Shown one piece after another: positions 50,897-59,212 of a stretch of 64,000 nt of DNA. Made by a program: the position numbers and the translations under genes. Under the pieces are notes generated by a model, which was not told where the DNA came from, made no database searches, and saw nothing but the letters and a program-made list of their open reading frames with translations. Source of the stretch: Chitinophaga ginsengisegetis (GTDB lineage Bacteria; Bacteroidota; Bacteroidia; Chitinophagales; Chitinophagaceae); NCBI RefSeq assembly GCF_900168065.1, contig NZ_FUZZ01000004.1:186001-250000 (forward strand), written 5' to 3'. How positions within the stretch are numbered: the stretch's first letter is position 1; each line of letters begins with the position of its first letter.

Positions 50897-51541
50897 TCAT
50901 CTTTTCAATAATCCTCCATTCTCCAGCGCATCAGATACCTGGGTGGCAAAGGCTTTGGCAAATGATTCCAGGCTGTTGGGATTGTAGGTTTCAGATTGAC
51001 CGGACCATACCAGTTTGCCGTCCTGTTTCAGGTCGTACAGGTTACTTTCCAGGAAGTATCTTTTATCGGTAGTATAATAGCCCGGAGAATACACCGATCC
51101 GTACATATAACCATAATACCCCCAGAACCGGCCATACCAGCCGTATGCAGGGTAAGGAGCATAGGAAACGGAACCTGGTACATACCTGGTTTGGGATTCC
51201 TTATTCACCAACGAGGTGGTTAACACGGCAGTATACCCCGCATCCAGCATTTTCTGCGTGGCAGCGCTTTTATCCTGGTCTGTTAAGGGGTTGAATTTAG
51301 GTGGAAACAGGTCCAGGCCCTTTCCGGCTACAATGCCGCGTTTCTGAAGGGCGGCCGCCATCTGGGTTTCCACTACCTGCTGCGCCCCCACGTTTGAGGT
51401 CAGGGAGGCCACCAACATATTATGATACCCTTCCACAGGAGCTTCCGGCGCTTTCCAGGCTCCTGTCATGTGTACGGTGGTACCACATGCGCCCAATAAT
51501 AGCACCATGCCAACCAGCATGGATGTGATGATCGCTTTCAT
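50897..51541 (-). CDS. Lipoprotein of unknown function (DUF4136-like layout)
   Basis: A 214-aa lipoprotein; the ATG at 51541 gives MKAIITSMLVGMVLLLGAC, lipobox Cys19. The region YHNMLVASLTSNVGAQQVVE, then LQKRGIVAGKGLDLFPPKFN, resembles lipoproteins that present a nucleotide- or peptide-like beta-alpha fold. A Tyr/Gly-rich middle part (SYAPYPAYGWYGRFWGYYGY) is low complexity. The end KLVWSGQSETYNPNSLESFA fits families such as DUF4136. The assignment is tentative and no function is known. Confidence 0.7.
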   Translation of the reverse strand: MKAIITSMLVGMVLLLGACGTTVHMTGAWKAPEAPVEGYHNMLVASLTSNVGAQQVVETQMAAALQKRGIVAGKGLDLFPPKFNPLTDQDKSAATQKMLDAGYTAVLTTSLVNKESQTRYVPGSVSYAPYPAYGWYGRFWGYYGYMYGSVYSPGYYTTDKRYFLESNLYDLKQDGKLVWSGQSETYNPNSLESFAKAFATQVSDALENGGLLKR

Positions 51542-51684
51542 AAAATTTGTTTTTATGCGCCCATAGGCTGCAATAGAACAACAAGACACCCTGTAAAAAG
51601 TTTACGCCAAAAAAATGACAATCCGGTTTTAACAATCCCGGCAGTATGAGTGTAATAAGGTGTACATTTATATGCCAGCATAAC

Positions 51685-52104
51685 ATGAATATGAACTCAG
51701 ATAATAACCGGGAATTAACGACCCTGTTAATGGTGGATGATGATGAGGATGACCAGGAATTTTTCAAACTGGCGCTTGGCACCATCAGGGAAGAAATTAC
51801 CTTTACCGCAGCCGGTAACGGCCAGGAAGCGTTTGATCTGCTCCATACCCGGACTATTATGCCGGACATTATATTCGTAGATATGAATATGCCGTTAATG
51901 AACGGTTTTGCTTTCCTCGAAAAAATAAAAGCTACGCCTCACCTGGAGCATATTCCGGTGATCATGTTTTCTACCAGTGATGAGAAGCATGAAATAGCCA
52001 GGGCGAAATCACTGGGTGCAGTGGATTTTATCACCAAGCCTGCCCGTTTCAATGAGTTATGCCGGTTGCTGCAGGAAAAGCTGGATTTATATGCAAAGGT
52101 GTAA
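51685..52104 (+). CDS. Single-domain response regulator
   Basis: A 139-aa CheY-like receiver with no output domain. The acidic pocket is TTLLMVDDDEDDQEFF (about 12-27), the phospho-acceptor Asp is in DIIFVDMNMPLMNGFAF (about residue 64), followed by Thr/Ser in VIMFSTSDEK and Lys in DFITKPARF. The ATG at 51685 is chosen; one further Met lies two codons later. No histidine kinase is adjacent, so its partner is unknown. Rcp1-type regulators of this kind usually act as phosphorelay intermediates. Confidence 0.92.
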   Translation: MNMNSDNNRELTTLLMVDDDEDDQEFFKLALGTIREEITFTAAGNGQEAFDLLHTRTIMPDIIFVDMNMPLMNGFAFLEKIKATPHLEHIPVIMFSTSDEKHEIARAKSLGAVDFITKPARFNELCRLLQEKLDLYAKV

Positions 52105-52108
52105 GCGT

Positions 52109-52981
52109 CTACTCTCCTACGCGTTCTGCACAGGCTACCCTGTAAAACTCATATCCTTTTTCCGACCGGCCGGGTAAATAGTGTTTCCGGTATTCGCTGG
52201 CACCCAGATCCTCCAGCAGATGAAAGTTATACTGGTGCAGGTAAGCGGGTAATGCAGCCGGTTCAAAGCCAAACGTCCACCGTTCCTCCAGCTCCGCTAC
52301 GTCTTTAAGCAGTTTTTCGCCACCATAAAATGCGGCAGGGTTGTCCAGCACGGCCTGGTGTACATAGGTAAAAATGACCCTGGAACCGGGTTCAAAGCGT
52401 TGCAAAAATGCGAAGGTGCTGTCGATGGCTTCTTTGTTGAGGTAATTGGTTACGCCCTCCCAGATAATGGCGGTGGGCACGGTAAAATCAAAGTTATTCA
52501 GTGCGCTCAGCTGATCAAGGCTTTGCCGGTTAAAGTCTATCTGGTAATAATATACTTTGGCCGGCAGCTTATGTGCGCGTAATTTCGACAGCTTATAGGC
52601 AGCGGTATTGGGATGATCGATTTCCACTACTTTAAGTTGACGAAGAAAAGGTAAACGCAATCCGCGCGTATCAAAACCGGCGCCGAGGATATACACCTGC
52701 TGCGCGCCTTTATCAACCGCCTGCAACAACAGGTCATCTATATACTTTGTACGGGCAATACCGGAAGATAAGGCGCCCGGGATCTTCTTCCGGATAATCC
52801 ACTCCGCGAAAGACCTCCAGCCTGGTATCCGGCAAAGCCATACGCCTATTTTCAGCCTGCTGTCAAGAAACCAGGAGGCGAATTTGTCGGTGAACAGGCG
52901 CCGGTCCCGGGAACGGGTGGTTTCCAGCGCCCGGAATAAGGCCATATATTGCGCGGTTCTACTCGTGACGTCTTCCTTCAT
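52109..52981 (-). CDS. Class I SAM-dependent methyltransferase (LCMT/TIGR00027-type)
   Basis: A 290-aa methyltransferase of the leucine carboxyl methyltransferase-like group (TIGR00027). Motifs are SSGIARTKYIDDLLLQAVDK, the SAM-binding GAQQVYILGAGFDTRGLRLP (about 92-111), VVEIDHPNTAAYK, and AIIWEGVTNYLNKEAIDSTF (about 167). The substrate in bacteria is mostly unknown; some act on polyketides. It converges with the response-regulator gene, 4 bp apart. Confidence 0.9.
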   Translation of the reverse strand: MKEDVTSRTAQYMALFRALETTRSRDRRLFTDKFASWFLDSRLKIGVWLCRIPGWRSFAEWIIRKKIPGALSSGIARTKYIDDLLLQAVDKGAQQVYILGAGFDTRGLRLPFLRQLKVVEIDHPNTAAYKLSKLRAHKLPAKVYYYQIDFNRQSLDQLSALNNFDFTVPTAIIWEGVTNYLNKEAIDSTFAFLQRFEPGSRVIFTYVHQAVLDNPAAFYGGEKLLKDVAELEERWTFGFEPAALPAYLHQYNFHLLEDLGASEYRKHYLPGRSEKGYEFYRVACAERVGE

Positions 52982-53147
52982 GGATGGTGTTTTATGAACT
53001 CCCCCTTTAATTTAATCAAAAAATACGAATATCGTTTTGGCCCCACCCCGTACCTGGTAGTCAGGCGGCACGACCGGATCGATAATTTTTGCGATTATTT
53101 CAAAATAATACCTATTTTTAGAAAAAAATCTAAATCGTATCACCAAA

Positions 53148-53621
53148 ATGAGTCAGCCATTAAATATTGACAAATTAGACTTACAGATCATTTCGGAAAT
53201 GTCAACCGACGCCGGTATCTCTTATGCAGAGTTAGGTAAGAAGCTCTTTGTATCCGGTGGTACTATTCATGTACGCATCAAAAAACTGCATGAAATGGGT
53301 GTGATTAAAGGCACCCGTTTACAGGTAAACCTGCGGGCTATCGGGTATGATGTATTGGCCTTTATTGGTATTTACCTGGAGAAAAGTTCCCTGTATGAAA
53401 ACGTAGCCAAGCAGTTATTAAAGATTCCGCAGATCGTAAGACTGAACTATACCACCGGTTCTTACAGCATGTTTGCGGAAATCATTTGCAAGGACAGCGG
53501 GGAGCTGCGCAAAATATTGCAGGACGATCTGCAGCATATTAAGGGAATAGAAAGAACAGAAACAATTATTTCGCTGGAAGAAAGTTTTTCAAGACCTATT
53601 AATGTCAGTGAAGTAGTGTGA
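53148..53621 (+). CDS. Lrp/AsnC-family transcriptional regulator
   Basis: A 157-aa Lrp/AsnC regulator: an N-terminal winged helix (LDLQIISEMSTDAGISYAEL; LFVSGGTIHVRIKKLHEMGV, about 10-50) and a C-terminal RAM domain (DVLAFIGIYLEKSSLYENVA; IVRLNYTTGSYSMFAEIICK). It is likely an octameric regulator of amino-acid metabolism. A TATTTTTA box lies about 30 bp before the ATG. Its targets cannot be seen; the next gene is convergent beyond a strong terminator. Confidence 0.92.
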   Translation: MSQPLNIDKLDLQIISEMSTDAGISYAELGKKLFVSGGTIHVRIKKLHEMGVIKGTRLQVNLRAIGYDVLAFIGIYLEKSSLYENVAKQLLKIPQIVRLNYTTGSYSMFAEIICKDSGELRKILQDDLQHIKGIERTETIISLEESFSRPINVSEVV

Positions 53622-53629
53622 TTATAAAA

Positions 53630-53674
53630 GACATAAAAAAAACGCTGTTCTGTGAGCAGCGTTTTTTTTATGTC
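53630..53674. terminator. Bidirectional terminator between Lrp and RlmL-like genes
   Basis: Perfect 18-bp arms: GACATAAAAAAAACGCTG (53630-53647) and CAGCGTTTTTTTTATGTC (53657-53674), with a 9-base loop. The A- and T-tracts make it work in both directions, and two convergent genes end here. Confidence 0.95.
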
Positions 53675-53711
53675 TTTCGTTAACGGCTAAACGAAATGCC
53701 GGAACGATGAT

Positions 53712-54884
53712 TTATAATTTACGTGCATCGCGGGTACCGGCATACAGCTCGTATTCCAGCAGGCGGCAATCGATGGTGCTGTTATAAAACTCTATCCTGC
53801 GTTTGGCTTTGAGGCCAATCTTCTTTGCCAGTTCAAGGTTACCGGTGAACACGTATCCAAAATAGCCACCGCATTGTTGTTTCATGAAATCACCGATACG
53901 GCCATACGTTTCTTCCAGCGCTTCAATTTCTCCAAGACGCAATCCATATTCCGGGTTCATGTATACCACGCCGGCAGCGCCTTCCGGCACTTCTGTGCTG
54001 GCGAAATCGCATACGCGGAACTCAATCATATCTTCCACGCCGGCGGCCTTTGCATTTTTACGGGCGTTTACAATTGCCATCTCACTCAGATCGGTAGCGA
54101 TAATGCGCAGCTCCGGCACTTCCACGATCTGTTTTTCCAGCAATCCTCTTTCATCGAGGTATACGTTTTCATCAAAGCCACGCAGGTGCATAAAGGCGTA
54201 GTTATCGCGGAAAAGACCGGGGCGGCTGTTGGTGGCTATTAATGCCGCTTCAATGGCAACGGTGCCGGACCCGCACATGGGATTGATGAAAGGCGCTTTA
54301 CGATCCCAGCGGGAAGCCAGGATGGTAGATGCCGCCAATGCTTCCAGCATGGGAGCACGGCCGGGTATTTTACGGTATCCGTGCCGTGCGAGGGAATCGC
54401 CGGTGGTATCTACAAATATTTCTGCATTTTCATTTTTCCAGAACAGGTGGATTACTGCACCGGTAAGCTCTGCACCGGTAGAAGGGCGCTTGCCTGTTTT
54501 TTCGCGCATACGGTCCACCACTGCATCCTTCACTCTCAGGTTGGCAAACATGCTGTTGTTGATCGTTTCATTCTGCACATTGCTGGTAATGGAGAAGTAA
54601 CCATCTTCCGGGAGAATGGTTTCCCAGGGGTAGGATTTCAGCTGATTGTATATTTCATCGCCGTCGGTTGCTTCAAATTGTTTCAGGCTGTACAGCACCT
54701 GGCTGCCGCAACGCAGGTTCAGGTTAAGGCGGATACACTCATTGAGAGAGGCATTCAACCGCACACCGGTAACGAATGTTTCGTCTACAGTAAAACCCAG
54801 ATCTTTTACTTCCTGCTCCAGGTAAGGCGTCAGGCGTTTGTTACAGGTGATGGTAACGGTTCCCTTTGTTGTATATAATGACAT
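53712..54884 (-). CDS. THUMP-domain RNA methyltransferase (RlmL/YpsC-type)
   Basis: A 390-aa RNA N2-guanine methyltransferase-like protein: an N-terminal THUMP domain (about 40-155, LRCGSQVLYSLKQFEATDGD), then a Rossmann MTase: PFINPMCGSGTVAIEAALIA (about 196), LRIIATDLSEMAIVNARKNA and the catalytic VVYMNPEYGLRLGE. In the last, the usual NPPY is NPEY: Glu replaces the second Pro. The family modifies 23S rRNA G2445. YpsC-like stand-alone forms of this length are normal in Gram-positives and Bacteroidota. Confidence 0.9.
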   Translation of the reverse strand: MSLYTTKGTVTITCNKRLTPYLEQEVKDLGFTVDETFVTGVRLNASLNECIRLNLNLRCGSQVLYSLKQFEATDGDEIYNQLKSYPWETILPEDGYFSITSNVQNETINNSMFANLRVKDAVVDRMREKTGKRPSTGAELTGAVIHLFWKNENAEIFVDTTGDSLARHGYRKIPGRAPMLEALAASTILASRWDRKAPFINPMCGSGTVAIEAALIATNSRPGLFRDNYAFMHLRGFDENVYLDERGLLEKQIVEVPELRIIATDLSEMAIVNARKNAKAAGVEDMIEFRVCDFASTEVPEGAAGVVYMNPEYGLRLGEIEALEETYGRIGDFMKQQCGGYFGYVFTGNLELAKKIGLKAKRRIEFYNSTIDCRLLEYELYAGTRDARKL

Positions 54885-54962
54885 AAGGCCGCAAATTTAC
54901 CAATCTTTATGATAATCCCCGTGCATTCCTTATTTTAACAGTTCAAACATACTTCAGCACCT

Positions 54963-55994
54963 ATGCGTTTTTATCTCTCTTTGTTATTGCCGGCGGTTCT
55001 GTATTTCCCGGCGAAGGCGCAAACAAAAGCACTGCCTGTGCGTAATGAACTCATTATGCCGGTGCCGGTTACGCCTTCCAGTCATGCGTCTACCATTACG
55101 GCGTTGTCTTCCGGAGATTTGCTCAGCGCCTGGTTTGGCGGCGAAGAGGAAGGAAGTAAAAATGTAGAGATCTGGTCGTCGCGCTTTACTGCCGGCAAAT
55201 GGCAGGCGCCTGTGAAGCTGGCGGATGGTATCATTAACGACACGCTTCGCTATCCCTGCTGGAACCCGGTACTGTTCCGTACCAGGGCCGGGTTGCTTTG
55301 CCTGTTTTATAAAGTAGGTCCCAATCCACGGGAGTGGTGGGGCATGGCCCGCTACAGCAGTGATGACGGCAGCAGTTGGTCATCTCCGGAAAAACTACCG
55401 GATGGCATGTTGGGCCCTATCAAAAATAAATGTATACAGCTCCCGGATGGACGCCTGCTGCACCCTTCCAGCACAGAGAGTGTGAAAGGCAATCAGTGGG
55501 TATCTCATATGGAGATCAGCGACAGCACCGGGCATCAATGGCAAAAGGTAGCTATCGACTGCGACACATTTGGTGTTATACAACCTACCATACTCACGCA
55601 CCGCGACGGCCGGCTCCAGCTGCTGTTCCGCAGCCGCCAGCATGTGATAGCCACGAGTTGGTCGAAAGACCACGGCGCCAGCTGGACACCTGTTACCGCG
55701 CTGAAGCTGCCCAATCCCAATTCAGGCATTGATGCAGTAACCCTTCCCAATGGCGCAATGGCATTGGTATATAATCCAACAAAAGGCGGAAGCGACTGGT
55801 CAGATGGCCGCAATGAGTTGCGGGTGGCCGTTTCAAAAGACGGCATCAGCTGGAAAGATGTGTATCAGCTGGAGAAGCGTGCAGGCGGCGAATACAGCTA
55901 TCCCGCCATAATCGCCACCGCAGATGGTTTAGTGCATATCACATATACCGACGACCGGAAAAATATCCGCGCAGTAACCTTACAATTGAAATAA
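54963..55994 (+). CDS. Secreted sialidase-like (BNR/Asp-box) protein
   Basis: A 343-aa exported protein (MRFYLSLLLPAVLYFPAKA, signal) with a sialidase-type beta-propeller. Asp-box motifs SSDDGSSWSSPE (about 126), SKDHGASWTP (about 232) and SKDGISWKD (about 291) are clear. It resembles the exo-alpha-sialidase family widespread in Bacteroidota, many of whose members act on other glycans. The opening MPVPVTPSSHASTITALSSG followed by DLLSAWFGGEEEGSKNVEIW is typical. The substrate is unknown. It converges with map 2 bp past its stop. Confidence 0.88.
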   Translation: MRFYLSLLLPAVLYFPAKAQTKALPVRNELIMPVPVTPSSHASTITALSSGDLLSAWFGGEEEGSKNVEIWSSRFTAGKWQAPVKLADGIINDTLRYPCWNPVLFRTRAGLLCLFYKVGPNPREWWGMARYSSDDGSSWSSPEKLPDGMLGPIKNKCIQLPDGRLLHPSSTESVKGNQWVSHMEISDSTGHQWQKVAIDCDTFGVIQPTILTHRDGRLQLLFRSRQHVIATSWSKDHGASWTPVTALKLPNPNSGIDAVTLPNGAMALVYNPTKGGSDWSDGRNELRVAVSKDGISWKDVYQLEKRAGGEYSYPAIIATADGLVHITYTDDRKNIRAVTLQLK

Positions 55995-55996
55995 AC

Positions 55997-56761
55997 TTAG
56001 TTCCAGATTTCATTGGCAGCCGTGAGGATCACCGGTTCGTGGTCGGTTACCACGATGGTGTGTTCGTGTTGCGCAACAAAGCCGCCCTTGTTGCCCACCA
56101 GTGTCCAGCCATCATTGCTTTGATTGGCAAAAGAGGAGATGGTGGAAATAAAGGTTTCTATTGCCACTACAGAATTCTTTTTAAAACGGGTGCGGTTAAA
56201 ACGGACATAACAGTTGAGGATATCATCCGGCGATTCGTGGAGACTACGGCCAACGCCATGTCCGGCGAGGTTGCGGATTACGGTGTAACCTGATTTGCGC
56301 GCCTCGGTTTCAATCAGCTTGCCAACGTCTGCCACGCGTGTGCCTCCTTTGATATACTGGATAGCCTTATAAAGAATTGCTTTCGAAGCGCTCACCAGCG
56401 CCTGGTGCTGATGGATGTCTTCACCCAGCACAAAGGAGCCGCCATTATCTGACCAGTAGCCATTCAGCTCTGCAGATACATCGATGTTCACGAGATCGCC
56501 TTCCTGCAGTATTTTTTTGCCGGATGGAATGCCATGCGCAATTTCATTGTTCACGCTGATACAGGTCCAGCCCGGGAAGCCATAGGTGAGCTTTGGGGCC
56601 GACTTAGCGCCTAATGCGTTTAATATCTCTCCACCATATTCATCTATTTCTTTTGCTGTCATACCCGGTCTGGCATAATTCCTCATTTCCTTCAGCGTAA
56701 CGGCTACTGCTTCACTCACTCTTTTCATGCCATCGAGTTCCGCTTCTGTAGTTATAGACAT
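55997..56761 (-). CDS. map: Type I methionine aminopeptidase
   Basis: Removes N-terminal Met from new proteins. The 254-aa length is normal. Metal ligands are visible: Asp in VNIDVSAELNGYWSDNGGSF (two Asp), His in NLAGHGVGRSLHESPDDILN (about 172), and Glu in VVAIETFIST and FVAQHEHTIVV (about 237). In most type I enzymes the first ligand region reads DGWHGD; here it is NGYWSDN, a common Bacteroidota variant. It probably stands alone. Confidence 0.95.
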   Translation of the reverse strand: MSITTEAELDGMKRVSEAVAVTLKEMRNYARPGMTAKEIDEYGGEILNALGAKSAPKLTYGFPGWTCISVNNEIAHGIPSGKKILQEGDLVNIDVSAELNGYWSDNGGSFVLGEDIHQHQALVSASKAILYKAIQYIKGGTRVADVGKLIETEARKSGYTVIRNLAGHGVGRSLHESPDDILNCYVRFNRTRFKKNSVVAIETFISTISSFANQSNDGWTLVGNKGGFVAQHEHTIVVTDHEPVILTAANEIWN

Positions 56762-56786
56762 AGTTATTTTTCTTTAAAAATACTGA

Positions 56787-56817
56787 TAAAAAAACAAAGC
56801 CCGCAAGTTATGCGGGC
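56787..56817 (-). terminator. Terminator of the QueF-like gene
   Basis: On the minus strand GCCCGCA-TAACT-TGCGGGC (perfect 7-bp stem) is followed by TTTGTTTTTTT. It lies about 22 bp past the stop at 56839. Confidence 0.85.
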
Positions 56818-56838
56818 GTCGTCAGATTGTTTTAACAA

Positions 56839-57270
56839 TTACATGAGGATGCCCCACTCATCATCCCGCTCCGGATAATCCCTGAAACGTTCCGTACCGC
56901 CTCTGTCTTTCCAGTCGGAATCAATTACCAGCTTGGAACTGATACCACCCCTGGGATTACAGATGAGTGTGATACGCAAACGATCGGCCTCATACACTTC
57001 CATCATATGATCATAAATGATATTAATGAGCCGCTCATACGATACAATGATATCACGCAAATGATATACATAATGCTTCAGCGACTTCAACTCAATGATC
57101 TTATTTTTTGGATAGAAAGTGATGTAGAGTTTGGCAAAATCGGGCTGCTCCTGCACGCCCAGGAAAGTAAACTCCGGCACCTTTATCTTCATCTCATATT
57201 TTTCCTTTGAGGGATTTGGTAATCCTTTCAGGATTGTTTTATCAATGTGTTGATAGAGCTTTTTAGACAT
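56839..57270 (-). CDS. QueF-like T-fold protein lacking the catalytic cysteine
   Basis: A 143-aa protein whose residues 31-111 align by eye with QueF, the NADPH-dependent preQ0 reductase: VPEF-TFLGVQE-QPDFA for PEFTSLCPKTGQPDFA, IIELKSLK for VESKSLK, and NPRGGIS for TPRGGIS. The active-site Cys of QueF (in SLCP) is Gly37-Val here, and the loop is one residue shorter. The FRNHGDFHED His is also missing (LRDIIVSYER). The only Cys is C104, elsewhere in the fold. It may bind a 7-deazaguanine or pterin-like ligand but should not reduce preQ0 by the known mechanism. It lies downstream of NADAR and KptA genes on the same strand. Confidence 0.82.
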   Translation of the reverse strand: MSKKLYQHIDKTILKGLPNPSKEKYEMKIKVPEFTFLGVQEQPDFAKLYITFYPKNKIIELKSLKHYVYHLRDIIVSYERLINIIYDHMMEVYEADRLRITLICNPRGGISSKLVIDSDWKDRGGTERFRDYPERDDEWGILM

Positions 57271-57348
57271 ATAGGCTTATGTTATTAACGTGGCGCAAAG
57301 TAATATTTCTCCGGATCAATTCACTTGTACATCTTCACAAGATAAGAT

Positions 57349-57879
57349 TTATTGAATATACTTTACAGGCACTTCATCCGTAAGCCATACGCCGTTATCG
57401 GACAGGTAAAACAGCATGCCACTCCGGTGCATGTCGCCGCTGCGGATGGTAAGGATGTGTGGTACTCCCCTCCTGCTGCCTACTTTTTCTGCTGTGGCCC
57501 TGTCGTCTGTAAGATGTACATGTTGCCGGTTCATTTTCTGTAAACCGGTTTTGCGGATCTGTTCCATAAACCTCGCCACGGTGCCGTGGTAGAGGAATTC
57601 CGGCGGTGTGGCCGGCGGCAGGTTCAGCGATACTTCCAGGGAATGTCCCTGGTTGGCGCGGATCATTGTTTTGTTTTCATTGAAAGAAAAACGTTGCTTA
57701 TCATTTTCTGCCACTACTGTTTCCAGTTCTTCCATCGTGAAATGATGTCCGTTTGCCCTGCATTGCTGCAACAGCGTGTTCACATCTGCCCAGCCGTGGG
57801 CATCGAGCGTGAGTTGTATGGTATCCGGGCTATGCCGGAGAATAAAGCTCAGTAGTTTACTGATTGATTTGTTGTTCAT
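57349..57879 (-). CDS. kptA: RNA 2'-phosphotransferase (Tpt1/KptA)
   Basis: A 176-aa KptA. It removes an internal RNA 2'-phosphate in two steps, with NAD+ as acceptor, giving ADP-ribose 1'',2''-cyclic phosphate. Family blocks are SISKLLSFILRHSPDTIQLT, WADVNTLLQQC, KQRFSFNENKTMIRANQGHS, FLYHGT and HVHLTDDRATAEKVGSRRGV. The catalytic His/Arg set (R15-H16, R75-like, H127-like, R143-like) appears complete. Bacteria lack the tRNA splicing pathway that makes its classical substrate. It begins 1 bp after the NADAR gene ends. Confidence 0.95.
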   Translation of the reverse strand: MNNKSISKLLSFILRHSPDTIQLTLDAHGWADVNTLLQQCRANGHHFTMEELETVVAENDKQRFSFNENKTMIRANQGHSLEVSLNLPPATPPEFLYHGTVARFMEQIRKTGLQKMNRQHVHLTDDRATAEKVGSRRGVPHILTIRSGDMHRSGMLFYLSDNGVWLTDEVPVKYIQ

Positions 57880-57880
57880 A

Positions 57881-58492
57881 TTATTTAAGTTGATCCCGCA
57901 CTACCATGAGCGCATAACCGAGCAGGTTATGACCGCGCCACTGCAGGGGATTTTCCACATGTTCGTTGGAAGCCGCCATACCAATACCCCATATACGGTC
58001 CATCGGACTGGCTTCTACTAAAATACGGTCATGTGTATTGAGTAAAAAAGTTTTTAATGCCGGGTGCTGTGAAAACTTATGAAGATTTCCATTCACTACC
58101 AGGTCAAATTTATTCGTGTCCCAGGCTGCGGCATCGAAGTTCTTTACTTGTCTGCCGAGCTTTTTAGCTTCATCGGGCGTGTTCACCAGCAGGATCTTCT
58201 GCAGGGTAACATCATCATTGAACAGCCTGGCTTTTCCTGCCATCATCCAGTGTTCCGCCGTTTTATAAGTGATGCCGTCCACGGTGAAAGGAGCATGCCA
58301 CCACTGGCTGAAACAGCTTTGGGTAACGCTGCCATCTGCAGATGGCTTGTGTCCCCAGAAGAAGATGAATTTTATTTTTTCTTTGGACTGATACTTTGCG
58401 ATCAGCCAGTTGTTATCGTACTTCATTGTAAGCGAATTTATGTTGATATCCAGTGTTTCGTGGGCGATGGCCATTCTTTTGTTCTTGTTCAT
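57881..58492 (-). CDS. NADAR-family ADP-ribose glycosidase-like protein (YbiA-like)
   Basis: A 203-aa protein if translation starts at the ATG at 58492; a later ATG at 58426 (MKYDNNWLIAKYQSKEKIKF) is closer to typical family starts. The NADAR domain is clear: FIFFWGHKPSADGSVTQSCF, TYKTAEHWMMAGKARLF, KFSQHPALKTFLLNTHDRIL and VEASPMDRIWGIGMAA. NADAR enzymes hydrolyse N-glycosidic bonds of ADP-ribosylated guanine or related compounds. It is directly followed by kptA (1-bp gap), so the two are co-transcribed. Confidence 0.92.
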   Translation of the reverse strand: MNKNKRMAIAHETLDININSLTMKYDNNWLIAKYQSKEKIKFIFFWGHKPSADGSVTQSCFSQWWHAPFTVDGITYKTAEHWMMAGKARLFNDDVTLQKILLVNTPDEAKKLGRQVKNFDAAAWDTNKFDLVVNGNLHKFSQHPALKTFLLNTHDRILVEASPMDRIWGIGMAASNEHVENPLQWRGHNLLGYALMVVRDQLK

Positions 58493-58723
58493 GTTGTTTT
58501 AGTTTTTCACCGGGGCACTGGAATGTTGGCGGGGTTAACAGTTCCGTTGCACAGGTGCAGGGTTTAAAATTCGTTTACGTCATTATGACGCAAAGTAAAG
58601 AAATATTTTGCTAATGAGTATATTTTTTTTCGGGAGATAGGAAATGGAGTAAGGGAATCTGATAAATAAACCTGCGCGGAGGGTGTTAAGAAAGCTTGTT
58701 CTTCCCCTCTTCCTAAAAATAAA

Positions 58724-58755
58724 TTTGGAATTTAATTGTACACAATCTAATTTTA
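58724..58755 (+). promoter_or_regulatory. Promoter and OhrR-type operator upstream of ohr
   Basis: TTTG at 58724-58727 and TAATTTTA at 58748-58755, 20 bp apart, match a Bacteroidota -33/-7 promoter. Between and over them lies a dyad AATT-N2-ATTGT-N2-ACAAT-N2-AATT (58729-58752), which resembles the AT-rich ATTGTA/TACAAT dyads bound by OhrR. A repressor here would block RNA polymerase. The ohrR gene lies two genes downstream. The dyad is seen directly; binding by OhrR is inferred. Confidence 0.65.
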
Positions 58756-58776
58756 CAAAATAAATATAAAATACTC

Positions 58777-59202
58777 ATGGAAAAGATCGAAAAGTTATAC
58801 ACGGCACACGCCACCGCCACCGGCGGAAGAAACGGACATGTTAGCTCATCAGACGGCGTACTGGACCTGGAAGTAAGAATGCCAAAGGAACTCGGCGGCA
58901 GCGGCGGTGCCTACACCAATCCTGAACAGTTGTTTGCTGCCGGCTATGCTGCCTGCTTCGACGGCGCCCTCAACCTGGTAATCAGAACGCAGAAAGTAAC
59001 CGCAGGCACTACACAGGTAAATGCAGAAGTTAGCCTGGGCAAGAACAATAACGGCGGTTATGGGTTATCAGTAAAGCTACTGGTAGCAATTCCGGATGTG
59101 GAACCAAAACTGGCACAGGAACTGCTGGAAAAAGCACACCAGGTATGTCCTTATTCAAATGCTACCCGTGGTAATATTGAAGTAGAATTAGCATTGATCT
59201 AA
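58777..59202 (+). CDS. ohr: Organic hydroperoxide resistance protein
   Basis: A 141-aa Ohr thiol peroxidase that reduces organic and fatty-acid hydroperoxides. The two catalytic cysteines are Cys60 (LFAAGYAACFDGALNLV) and Cys124 (HQVCPYSNATRGNIEVELAL). ELGGSGGAYTNPEQLFAAGY is the typical middle motif. It heads a three-gene unit with a DJ-1-like gene and ohrR, under a promoter carrying a probable OhrR operator. Confidence 0.96.
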   Translation: MEKIEKLYTAHATATGGRNGHVSSSDGVLDLEVRMPKELGGSGGAYTNPEQLFAAGYAACFDGALNLVIRTQKVTAGTTQVNAEVSLGKNNNGGYGLSVKLLVAIPDVEPKLAQELLEKAHQVCPYSNATRGNIEVELALI

Positions 59203-59212
59203 ACTCCATGTC

